A stretch of DNA of 64,000 bases from Casuarina equisetifolia (lineage: Eukaryota; Streptophyta; Magnoliopsida; Fagales; Casuarinaceae). The number at the start of each line of letters is the position of its first letter. Positions within the stretch are counted from its first letter, which is position 1. The notes below the pieces were generated by a model, which had not been told where the DNA came from, did not search any database, and saw only the letters and a list, made by a program, of their open reading frames with translations. The position numbers were made by a program, and so were the translations under genes. The stretch covers positions 6,516,001 through 6,580,000 of the forward strand of contig CM052354.1 of the NCBI GenBank assembly GCA_028551475.1, written 5' to 3'. Of this stretch, positions 49,265 through 61,189 are shown in pieces.

Positions 49265-52200
49265 TCACTGTTGAGTTTGGCCTGCCCATACATACATCTG
49301 CATGCCATGGAGGGGTTGACTAGCATTAGTATAGAATCCAGGGCCTCTGTTAATAGGGCTACCGCCATCATCATCCGAGGAGTCACTTGAGGCCCCTTGG
49401 GACGGAGGGCTCGCCGCTGTCAGAGGTGCACCAAAGTTTAACATTTGGGGCGCCGGTGCCAGTGTTGGTGCAGAAGAAACCCCAGATTTTGGATTATTTG
49501 AGTTGGGTTTCTTTCCATCCGCAATAAAGCTTCCCACAATAACCTGGAAGTCATTGCAAGCTTAAGATTGAAAAGATGAAAAATTGTCTGTGAATCTTTG
49601 TCCACTTCAATAAGCTAGCGTCAGGAAAAGTTTTCAAATGCACGAAGGTGAATAATTCATTATAACTTCACAAGTGACACATACTATGCAACAGAGATTT
49701 ATGTAATACCTGAACTGGCGATGCTGCCATTAGCATTCCTGCAACGCCACCACCTAAAACTCGACCATCTGACCCTGCCAGGGACACACTCAAACCACCT
49801 GTTCTACTGCGATTACCATTGTTTTCAGAAAGCAAAAAGGAGCCTGATAGAGAGATTATCTCAAATCGTCCCTGCAAAGAAAATGGACACCAAAACACAG
49901 TCAGAATGCCTGTACTGTTGCAACTTCTATTTTATTTTTCTCTTTTCCTCTTCATAAGTAGGGTCCCACTATCGTACTCCATTTTATAATCTTTGAATTT
50001 TTTACTTTCATTCTTAAACACGATAAGATACATATCCAATTCCTAAAAGGGAAGTTTTCTTGGTTTTTCAACTTCCTACAATATTTTCTCTCTTTTTTTT
50101 TTCTCTTTTTTCTTTTTTGGGAAGAGGAAACATGATGTGATATAAAATTCACGCTACATCAACTATTTTATAGAGGAAATAGCTGTGCTAACTTCAGCAT
50201 AAAGTAAGCAACACATCTGTTACAGTATGGAAGGAATATAAAGCATGTTCCTAGAACATTATCATGCATCATCCTGTCAAAGTATCCTACTTTCCAGCTT
50301 CTACTTCGCAAAGTACATCTAAAACTTTATTTATGACATGCAGAAACAATAAACAAATCAGAAAAAGAGAGAAAAACAAATGCAAGCCGCAGCAAAACAG
50401 CTGCAGAGTATCATCTTAAGGAAAGTGTACCAAAGAAGTATTGTAGATTAAAACTGCTCCTGTTCCTAAAATCAGGACGACTCCCACTCTGTACAAAAAA
50501 CTGGATTGAAGCCACTTGAGTATCTAATGTGAACTTCTCCGGTTTGAAGGATGAATTCCTGGGTTTGATCTCTCTCTGCACAATTGTTAGTTTCTACTTA
50601 TGAGCTTGCACTGAAGCTGGGAAGCAATTTATTCCCAAAATTTTATGAAGTTTAGAAGAGATTTTTATTTTCCCTGACATATCCTATATTACTCTCATTT
50701 CCCTATATTGCCTGCAAATAGATGAGATGGTGTCATACATCTTAATGGGTTTTAATACTCCTGAAGTCCCTTCTTTTGCTTTTGCAATATATTCTCCTGA
50801 TTCCATTCCCAAAATTTTATGAAGTTTAGAAGAGATTTTTATTTTCCCTGACATTCCCTATATTACCCTCATTTCTTATATCGCCTGCAAATAGATGGGG
50901 TGGTATCATACATCTTAAAGGTTTTCAATACTCCCCAAGTCCCTTCTTTCCTTTCGTGAGATCTCTCAAATAAATTTCCACCACTAAAAGTAGTAGTCAC
51001 TTTCCAATATTAACCTCATTTTCTGGAAAAGCAAACAGGATTCCCATCAAAAGTTGTGCTACCTATACACATTAAAAGGCATCTAAGAGAGAACTCTTTG
51101 CATCATTTCATCACTATTCCAAGTTAAGACATCTAATTTTTCTTCCATTATCATCCTTTCTTAAACCTATTGAATTATTGCATTTAATTTCACTACATAA
51201 AATTCGACCCAATGAATTTTCTTTTCTTATGCCACTTAAACTTTCAAACACTTTTCCCATTATCATTTTTTCCAGAAGATGAGATGAGTCAATTGGCTTC
51301 AATCAGGAACTCATATTGTTGTAGATATCACTCTACTTCATTCCAATCTCCTATAAATGGTAATATGATGATATAGAAGCTCCTCAAGTTGCTTCATTTT
51401 GTTCCACTTCTTTCCAAGGAAAGGAGGGAGTAAAAGGGTGGTGTGGGTGTAGGGAATGTTTGGGGTTTAGCAGAAGGAAAAGAGATAATTATGAGAAAAT
51501 TGTGTTAACTCCATTTATGGGTCCTAGTCGTGAAGACATCAATATGGGAAGATGCATCACATGTTGCAAAAATATGCCTCGAAACTTTAGAGCCATAAGA
51601 TTTAACTTTGCACAACTATGAACAATCAAGACTCACAATATGGGCATTCTATTATGGAAGCTGTTACTTATGAGAGACAGAAGAATTATTAAACAAACCC
51701 CTCACCATCACCCCAACCCCCACAAAAGAAAAGCCAACTTCCATGTGCAAGCAAAGAGAGAGAAATGGGGAGCTTTAAGATCAATCAAGACCTCATTGTG
51801 CAACAGTCATACCTAATGCGTGGCACAACACACGTTGCTAACTTGTTTGAAATTGAACACTAGAACAAGATCTGATTAGGGCAAGAAACAACAACCTAGT
51901 CCAAACACAACCGAACTAGTAAAGCAACAAAGGAGTTACCCTTGTTTAAAAACAATTTAGCTGTAAAGTGCTCCAGAGTTCTTTATTGGAGAAACTCCCA
52001 TTACAGTTTTCAAATATGGAAAAGAACTATTACATATGAAAAGACACTAATGTACTAGAAAAATATTGCGGTTTGACAAGCTTGGACAACTTTTTTTTTC
52101 CCAATAACTTCTGCAATCCTTGCACCAAATAAAACTGAAAGCACTTTAAGGATTGTGAGGAGAAACTTAGATTCCAAGCATATTTCTTTCTTTTATGACA

Positions 52201-55200
52201 TTTCTTTCTCTTCTTCTTCCACAACACCCCCCACCAACAAAACAACCACCTCTTTCTTCTCTCTCTCTCTCTCCAGTAACTTATGAAATCCTGGCGTCAG
52301 ATATGATACAAATCACTTCAAGCAATGGAACCTAGATTTCAAGCATATCAGTGCTTGATATGATTATTTCCTTTTTATTATAGGGAATTAGTACCATGAT
52401 AATTTCAAGATTCAGCGGAAAGTATGCTATTCTAGGTATTCTAGTTGCACCCTTTATACACCTGGAAGGTTTACAATGAAACCTTCAAATCTTTTCTAGA
52501 CAAAAGAGTATTAATAGCACAAGGTGCCCCTAAAAGTTACACTTTCATAGCCTTTAAATTTTGTGGAAGCTGCGTATAATGCCTTTTTCATTCAAACTGT
52601 GCAATTCAAAATTCAAAAGAGGATCTTTTGAACAAAAAGGAACCACCTCTGCCAATACTCTTCGCTATTAGCTTTAGTGATTAGCAGTTATATTACATTT
52701 TGGCACAGAAAATGAACATGGCCTATATAGTTTGTCTGAATCTTAAAAATTTACAAATATCATAAAAGAAAAGGTGAAGTTTTCAGTTGTAAACAACGAT
52801 TTACATGCACACATACAGATATGTCTCTATGTGTATTTATGTACGCTCTTTATTGTACTTTTAGGAACTTTTCACATTAGTTGAAAAAGAGATTGCCATT
52901 TCCACATATAGGAATACTTGAATGTATGTATTTGTGTATGCACTCTATTGTTCCCATCATATGTACTTCACTTTTGGGAACTTTCCCCATTAGTTAAACA
53001 TATTGTCCATATAATGTCCTCTTATTGTTGTAATATGAATAATAATGAGTAGTCATCAGATGGATCTTCCAAGAAGATTAAAGGTACCTCATATGTCACA
53101 GTACCACCAGACATTGCTGGCTGGCGAAGGGTAACATTGCAGATCGCACCATTTGCAGAGAGAATACAAACAGTGCGTGGTCCCTGCTGTGAGAAGGCCA
53201 TAATCTTTGATGCTATATCCTGCAAACAAATGTCAAATGAATTAGCAAGATATAATACTTTGAACAAATAGCTCCCTTCTAAGATCCAACTAAGAGCTAG
53301 AACTGATAACATTTCATAACAAATGACAGGACAGTAGAAGTCAGACGAAGGGTACAACTTCCATCAGCAAGGCTTCAATCACAAGCTTTAATAATTTACA
53401 CACAATTATCTCTTAACACTAACCTCACAAATCCATATCAAGCATTATGTTTACAAACATTGTTTTGTTATTGGTTTATAAAGTTGCATGAGTTTCATCA
53501 TGTTACCAGTTATACACACATAATCACCAAATCTACTTTGTTCCTATACCTGCATCTGATAATCAATTGGCTTTATATATCTCTCTAATACAGTTTAGAG
53601 AACACCAAAATAAATTGTACATGGTTCTGTGTCTCAATCTATCTTCTTGCTCTACAACAATTGATCGAACCAAATATTATTTGCTCTAAACAAGCCCAAT
53701 AAAACCTGAAATTTTTTGGTCAACCTGAAAGGACGTTGTTCATTAAAATGTCATCCAATCTCCTACAGCAGCCAAATTTCAAATGAAGCCTCTGAAGATC
53801 AACAGAAAGACTGATAAAAATTATTGATGGAAGGCTATCAATATGTACATTGACTCTAAATGCCAATGATGGGACTAGAAACATAAATTCCAATTTGAAG
53901 CTTATTAATGATTTAAACTCTTGAGTAAGGGAATATACGTGTCTACCATGGGCCTTCCAATTACATTCAGTTGCTTCTATGAAAGTAAAAGTTGAAAGTT
54001 GAAAAGATAAACCCAATCACATGAAAGTCATCAATTCCATTCAAGTTAATTGTTTCTGTCAGGGCAGCAACCTTGGATACATATGTCTAAATAGGTTGAT
54101 TCAACAACTAAAGTTTGGAAATATTACATTACATGAACACGCATAAAAGGTATATTGCCAATGTTGGATGCTGTTAAAGTTAAGCTCTTTACTATGACGT
54201 AAAAAATTTAGTCCTTTTTTACTAGGCAACATATCCTTAACATTTCAAAGCATATTAAATAAATGAAATATTCTATTTCATAGATGCAGGTCAATTTTTG
54301 CTTGTTTTGTCCAATCCTCCAAGGATTTGCTCCATTATGTATGCGTACAAAGGGACATGAAGGCTAAACTACGTTCTCTGCTCATTGGATTAACATCGCC
54401 ATGGCCTTGGCTTATTTAGCCCTTTGTCAATCATCAATAATCTATTAAATTAAAAAATTAAAAATAAAAATAAAAATAAAAATAACATTTAACAATCTCT
54501 GTTGATTGTTAAAGGAAACAGCCAGTAAAAGAGCAAATCCAGATGTAGTCTTAGGTGTCAGTTGGGAAAAAAAAAATTCTGCTTATTGGAATCCCATTTT
54601 AGGCTCAATATCAATCGGATTGTACCTCAATTGTTATGACTAATTTGTGCACAAAAACATGGAACAGGCATTCTAAGGGACATGGGAGATGGCAGAGTTA
54701 ATTTCCTGGAACAATGAAATGAGGCCACAGGAAAAATAGTCAGAATAAATACGTCAAAGAGTATCTTATCCCTTTGAAACAAACGGCAAAGTCAATTTTC
54801 TGGAACAATGAAATGAGGCCACAGGAAAATGTTCAGAATAAATACGTCAAACAGTATCTTATCCCTTTGAAACAAAAAGAATCAAGCTGCCAGATTTGCA
54901 AGTACAACCTTTCTTTTTTCTGATATAAAAATCAAACAGAAAACCGCCACAAGATAGATCGACAACAAAGGAGACACCAAAAAAAAAAGAAGATGGTGGA
55001 GAGTGCAGCTGTTGTTGAATAAGCTTCATTTCATAGAAATTTTTCTTTTTACTTCCATGAATACAGATCAGCCATTAAAATATTGAAATAGCACAGAACA
55101 AAATGATTCTGTTATCTACATTTTACTTTACACAGGAAGTGAAACGGTTCCTATTTGTTTCAGTAGCATCCAATTACGAGTGGATAGAGACACAAAACAA

Positions 55201-56169
55201 AGAGCTTGCACCTTAAAAGCCACAAAAGCTTTACAAAGCAACCGATCTAAGCCATTTGAAGCTTTAAGATCATGGGAAACATTTATACTTTCCTTCCAAA
55301 GAATAAATTAATTAACTAGGGGATCATTCTTCACCTAAAAGAAATTAAGGAATGGAACTAACCTTGTTAAGAAAACCATTCAACATAACATAATTTCTAT
55401 ACCAAAAAACTATATTTTCAAAATCAGAACCTAACATATAGTCTAACAGGAACGCATACAGTTGCAAACCACCAGTTCCATTTTTATGAAAATTCAATTG
55501 CTTACTTCGCCCGCTTTCACCATAATAACATGCGGAGTAAATCCAACACCGCCTGCTCCTGCAAACCAAATTAACTTTCCACAATCAACGTAGATCGATC
55601 AAATCAAACACAAACAGCCAAAATCAACCAAAATTCAACAATTTACCCAAAGCATCCAACTGCTTCTTGCCGGACCCGGGCGGACGGCCTCTGTGCTTCT
55701 TCAGGGGAGGCTCCGACAAAGATGTGTTGCCAGCAACGACAAGAGCCCCGGCTGTCTCCCCATGATTGGCTGCGGAAGAAGCTGAGCCAGGCGTCGGCGT
55801 CAGACCCAGCGCAATGTTGCCATCCGGCGAGTACTTTCTTGGTCGGCCTCTCTTCTTCTTCGCTGCTGAACCCTCAATGCTGAACCCAGGCGATCCGTCG
55901 TATGGACCAGCGTTGTTGGTATTATTGTTGGTGGCGGTGGTGTTATTGTTAAGGGAATCCAACGGCTTCGTCGAGTTGAAAGGGAATCGGGCCGCACCAG
56001 TGGGTTGAGGGATCATCGTCGGCCCACCACCGCCGGAGTTGGGGTTGATCATCATGGAGGAATTGTGGGAACTGTTGATGTTGGTGGTGGTGGTAGTAGT
56101 GGCGGTGTATGAGGATGGACCCGCCATCATGTTGGGAGGTTGTGAAGGCGTAGGTTCCCGTGAATCCAT
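49265..56169 (-). CDS. AT-hook motif nuclear-localized protein, clade B, two AT-hooks (AHL13-like), five exons
   Basis: Exons on the minus strand: 56169-55647, 55558-55506, 53219-53088, 49871-49710 and 49543-49265 (stop). All junctions are GT-AG; the joined frame is 1149 nt, 382 aa. The Ser/Thr/Asn-rich N-terminus (MDSREPTPSQ) is followed by AT-hook 1 (KKKRGRPRKYSPDG, 104-117), AT-hook 2 (KKHRGRPPGSGKKQLDALG, 157-175), and the PPC/DUF296 domain (about 176-297) with GVGFTPHVI, the type-B KIMAFSQQGPR, the GRFEII core (237-242) and SPVQVIVGSF. The tail is Ser/Asp-rich and ends HGMQMYVWAGQTQQ, like AHL13. The five-exon structure is the clade-B norm. It encodes a nuclear AT-rich-DNA binder that oligomerises through the PPC domain. 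Introns: 88 bp, about 2.3 kb, 3.2 kb and 166 bp; the long ones hold tandem duplications. The start is the first ATG, without upstream ATGs in the visible leader. Confidence 0.95.
50631..50956. repeat. 174-bp tandem duplication inside AHL13-like intron 3
   Basis: A unit starting ATTCCCAAAATTTTATGAAG occurs at 50631-50804 and again at 50805-50956 or so, with a few substitutions (for example AGATGAGATGG versus AGATGGGGTGG). It is diverged enough to predate very recent slippage. Confidence 0.9.
54691..54877. repeat. 94-bp tandem duplication inside AHL13-like intron 2
   Basis: A unit beginning GGCAGAGTTAATTTCCTGG (54691-54784) is repeated at 54785-54877 as GGCAAAGTCAATTTTCTGG, with only a handful of differences; it ends ATCCCTTTGAAACAAA in both copies. 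Confidence 0.9.
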
Positions 56170-56400
56170 TTTCAAATTTCAGTGCTTTCCTCGTCCTTCT
56201 CCGTTCCTTCAGGTTCGCTTAGCAAGCGTTTGGGTTCCGAGAATCTGGAGGAAATGCAGGTGATTTCAGTCACTGAGGAACCCACTTGAAACCTACTTTC
56301 GCGTGAGAGTGGCGATGAAATTAACCAAGAAAAAAAAAAAAAAGAAAAGAAGAAGAAACAAAAACGGAGTCGCAAAAGTTACGTTTAAACTTTCGAAGTT
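56170..56400 (-). promoter_or_regulatory. 5' leader region of the AHL13-like gene
   Basis: Minus-strand sequence above the start contains a pyrimidine tract (T-rich run at about 56322-56350) and no ATG between about 56400 and the start codon. No convincing TATA box was seen. Confidence 0.35.
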
Positions 56401-56584
56401 TAGGGTTTTAATATTTTTTAGGGTTTTGTAACTTTAGGCTCTTTACATTAAGAATCTCTACTTATTCTATTTTCCTTTTTTAATCTTTGTGCAAAAAACG
56501 ATTAGAGGCAAGAGATAATAGCTCTTGTTTTCAATTACGAGATATTTAGCCTTTCTAAAAAGTGTTTATATACTTAAATAATTA

Positions 56585-56633
56585 TGTCATAGAAAATTAT
56601 GACACAAAAATAAGTGTCAATAATTTTTTGACA
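56585..56633. repeat. Inverted TGTCA motifs resembling CACTA subterminal repeats
   Basis: Two small palindromes lie side by side: TGTCATAGAAAATTATGACA (56585-56604) and GTGTCAATAATTTTTTGACA (56614-56633). Arrays of such TGTCAnnnTGACA motifs are common at the ends of plant CACTA transposons. I did not find a CACTA terminus, so this may be a remnant only. Confidence 0.3.
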
Positions 56634-59548
56634 TATATGTTTATTATTCAATTCCAAAAAAATAAATTTTAGACTAAAATACATAGTGCTATGAGCTTAG
56701 GTTTCAATTTAGAACACTAACTTTGTTAGAAAAAATAATCAAACTTTTTATAAATACAAAAAATCTCTTCGCTCCTATCTAGTGTAAATCAAATGCTACT
56801 AACCCTCTTTATTGGACCGTAGGACCCCTCATGTCTTTCCATTTTGGTGGTTGGCCCTAGTAATAGAGTGGAAGTAGCCTAGACATACTACTAGAAGTTA
56901 AGTTTTCTTTTTTTTTTCTTTTTTAATAACACATGCACATGGAGGAGGGGGAGAAGAGGGTGATGTTGAACCCTAACTTGTTAAATTCATTGATCAAGGA
57001 CTCTTTGATTTTTTGTCATTAAGCCAAAGGGGACAACCCCCACACAAGTTTGGGTTATATCACAAAAGATCAACTTCACTAGGACAAGCAATTGAACATC
57101 TTATAAGCATCAAGTTCGTTTCACTCCTATAAAATGTAAAACAAATATCACTCTTTATTGGATTGAGCCTCTCGTTAATCACATGACAATAGTATTTTTG
57201 TTATGTGCATGACTTCTCATCATAATCTACTCCAATAAAATATTAGTTGATTGAAATCATATTTCACATGCATTTTGACTGAGCTCTCTTGGATGTAGAC
57301 TAGGTGAGTTTGAGGTTTTAGTTCTACAATTATTAATTACTTTGAAAGTTATAAGTATAATAGAATTCTTGACTTCTAAAGCCAAAGGTTTAGTAGGGCC
57401 ATTAGGCTACTAAGTTACTATTACTACATTAGGATAAGTGAGACATTCAACATTTGGTGAGTTAGGTAGATCATGAAACATTCAAGATTTATTAGATTGT
57501 ATTCAATCTAAAGTTTTAGTTTTTTTAATTAAAATAATGTTATCATTATTGTCATCACCTATGATAGTGGGTGAAGGTTGTTACATAAAGGTGACACAAG
57601 TGCATGAATAAGAATCTTGTGGAATGATAGGAATCTAGAAGAACGGTTCTTTTAGCGCTTAAGGTATGAGAAAACATCAATAAGCTTAGTAACAATGAAA
57701 CATTTAAGAGAATATTTGCTTTCAAGACAAAATGGAGACACGTTATCTACTTTCTATGGAATGGAAATCTATGATATTGTAGTGCAATATTTCCTATTGG
57801 CACGTGAAGGCTAAAAAGTTATAAGAATTATTGTAGAATGAAATATAATTTGATCCAATTAAGGAAAATGATTCCACCTTGAGAAGAAAAATTTCTTGCA
57901 TAATTATCTTGTGTTCATATGACATAATGAAATAAAAGTACATTATATCTAGTGCTAGGGCCAGCAATTTTGGCTCTTTTTTTTCCTTCATTTTTTATGA
58001 AATTTATCGCATTCTTGTCTTGATGATAATCTCGAGAAGGAAGTATTGGCCATTAATATCAACATTTTATTCATTGGACCTCAAAATTCGAGAGAAATAC
58101 ATCTTGATATAAGAGTCCTATTGCATTTAATAGTCAGAAAAGTTGGTCTTGCATAGGAAATATCTTCTGCAGCATGCTACATATATCAGCACTTTCATGG
58201 CAAATATATTTGGATGTGGCTCTAGCTAATTTTACCAAAAGTTAGTGCCTACACGTATTTGGCTTATGTACCATCATAATCTTTACATATTGCATCTACA
58301 CCATGTGATAAGGCACAGCTTCCCATATTTTACACAAGGACCCAAGAAACAAATAAATCATACCCATCTTGGGCAAATTTTGGGAAAAATTCAAGAACTC
58401 ACTCAACCACTGCAAAAGTTCCCTTATCCATCTACCCATTTTCATCCAACTTTTACGTGAAATGCAAATAAAACCAAAAAAATGGTTGTCTTATCCATAA
58501 GACAGCAACATGCCAAATTTTAGACTAACATTTTAGTGAACAGAAGTAGTTTAAAAGAAAGCATCAATCAAAGCCGAAATGTCATGATTTCAAAAAAATC
58601 CAAGAGTTCAAAGTGCTTTGTGGTTGATTATCCTTGTTCTTGCACAGCAGCTATTATTGACGGCAGGTGTTCCTTGAGGCCGTAATAAAGGAGTTCCAAG
58701 GACTTGGTTGCACCATTACGTTATGGGTATTAGCTTGTTCTTTTATAACAACTAGTATGCTATATTTCAATGTAAACCCATGCTTCGCAAGAGTCATAAC
58801 CAAATATTCGGATCTGATATTAATGACATCCTTGAAATTGGACAACAATTTTAAGAGGTGTTACAAAAGCTTTTATGAAAAATAAATCAAACTAAATAAA
58901 GAACATGTATAGCATTTTGCAACAACTCTTTTGCAGCCAAAAATAAAATGAAATAAATGAAGTATTCTTCCTTCATATAGAATTCCGTCACTACTAACTG
59001 TTGGCTAGTTGCTGCACAATTGTAGTATCAGCTTGCTTTAACGAAATATGTAGTCGTGTACGTTTCCGCATTTGATTCCATATCACATTCACATGAACAA
59101 TCAAAGAAGATGAAATCTAAAAACACCTGGAAGTAAATGAAGCTATCTGGAGAGAGCTAAATTGATATATAATTATAGAACCAAGAAAAAGAATATAAAC
59201 GAAATTGGGCAAACCTAAACCAATTCAAGTGTTGGAATTTTAGTAGTCCTTAGGTAAGACCTAACTCAATCACACTTAACACATCTTCAATAAGTAAAAA
59301 GGGAAAAACGTTAGCTTCCTTATCTTTTGTTTTCCCTTTCGATTGTCTATTAGCACAAAAGTAGTTATTTGAAATAAAAGTTCACAAGACTTATTTTCTA
59401 ATATCATGTTTAAACAATTTAATTTGTTAGTTTATATTATCCTTAAATTTTCGCACCAAATGGATTATGAAGTGAAGATTAAGACAACTTTAAAATGGTT
59501 AATGCTTAAATCCAATCTCAAAACATATGGTTTATCCAAACTTCCTTT

Positions 59549-59562
59549 CCCCCCCCCCCCCC
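59549..59562. repeat. Homopolymeric C14 run
   Basis: Fourteen consecutive cytosines, notable in AT-rich DNA and a likely site of length variation or sequencing error. Confidence 0.9.
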
Positions 59563-60382
59563 ACATCCCCTCCAAATTAAAGTGTGAAGGCCTATTCTAA
59601 AACCTAAAGACATTAGGTAAGAAAACTTCATCATTCTAATGTAAAACAATACATATTTTTAATACTTTTCCTCACATGTATGTTAATATAAGCATTACTT
59701 GTGAACAAAAGCCTAACTCTAAGGCTCAAAGGATTACAAATCAAAGGCTCATTTCTAGTTTTGATGCCATATTAAAAAACTTAAAATTCAACACAAAAGC
59801 TAATTTATAAGTTGGAGAAATTTTCTTTAATCTAAACAATTCTATAGAAGCATGCCTTGACAATGTAGGACAATTCACACCATAACACTCTCCATTAACA
59901 TGATAGACAAATATTGGGCCATCAATGATGCTATATGTTGGACCCGTAGGAGTGTCACAGAAAAAACTTGAACTCTGATACTATGTTAAGGTATGAAGGC
60001 GTGTTCCAAAATTTTAAATTATTAAGTAGAGAAAGCTCATCACTTACAAGACTAATGACCAATTCTCATATTTCTAATGTGAGACAATACCCTCCCACCC
60101 CCCCAAAAAAGAAGAACAAAAAAAAAAAAAAAAAGCAACAAATATCTTATTATCATGGAAAAATATGCAAGTCTCTTCAAACAATAATAATTACAATGAC
60201 ACATCCCTATGACAGTTTAGCTATGCCAAAACAAAGAAAACAACTTCGCATTACCTTATTATGAATATAATTACAATTGAATATACAAGAAAGAAAACAT
60301 ATCATTGTTGCTAGAAGCAATATCTACTATGAGAAGCACAAACTGCAAACTTCATGTTTGGAAAATGTACTAGAAGAATAGT

Positions 60383-60473
60383 TAATGGATCTCCAGCTTT
60401 ACTGTAAATTGAATTAATGGATCTCCAGCTTTACTGCTGGCAACAATAGTTAATGGATCTCCAGCTTTACTGT
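60383..60473. repeat. Three copies of a 22-bp motif
   Basis: TAATGGATCTCCAGCTTTAC, continuing TG, occurs at 60383, 60415 and 60451. The first and third copies share a longer downstream match (TGTAAATTGAATTAA), indicating two successive local duplications. Confidence 0.9.
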
Positions 60474-61189
60474 AAATTGAATTAAAGTGCACGGAACTTT
60501 TGTTAACGTGAAAATCGACCACTTGTATCCAAATATTAATCAACACATTATGTTGTAGGGGCTTTTAAATAGCCAAAAATAATCCACCCGGAAATTGAGG
60601 AGCTCTTGAACATCAATGTTCTCAAACAAAGCCAACCTACCATATAGAAAACTAACATAAGTGTGAGATATGATACTATAGAGCTTAGGATCCCATTTAT
60701 GTAGAACTTACTATCTGAAAAAATGATGAGAACTCTAATCAAATTGAAGCATAGACTCAAATGACTCTGTATCAGTTTGCACATCCAAAAGCTAAAGGGG
60801 GGAACCAGTATAGTAAATTCAATATTCTGGTATTTAAAGGTCAATCAGTCCTGCACTTATTTTCCCAAAACAGTCCCACAAAATGTAAATGCTTGTTTTG
60901 ATCACTGCAATCAGGAAAGCTTGTTTTATCATATTGTTCTACATAAACTGCAATCAGCGAGAAACATAGTAAAATATCTTCGGCTTTCATTTCAAGGGAT
61001 TATAGTTAATTTTGCAACATCTATTTTTTATAACTTTTGATGAATCTGAGGGACCAAGACTTAAGTGACAAGATACACTGATTAAGTAACATAAGAGAAT
61101 TGAAACAAATGAACAACTCTGCAACAAGCTAATTCCTGCTTTCTACATGCCAGATTAGACCCTCTAAAATGTTTAATATAGGATCAGAA

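Larger units (their letters stand above)
56410..61180. other. AT-rich intergenic DNA between the AHL gene and the NLR relic
   Basis: No gene was recognised. The small frames (for example 65 codons at 57794-57991 minus and 64 codons at 58654-58848 minus) show no family motif. It holds the subterminal-repeat-like motif at 56585, a C14 run at 59549-59562 and a local triplication at 60383. Confidence 0.5.

Noticed and set aside
55766-56263. Plus-strand frames of 74-80 codons over AHL exon 1
   Set aside because: Antisense shadows of the Asn/Thr-rich exon.
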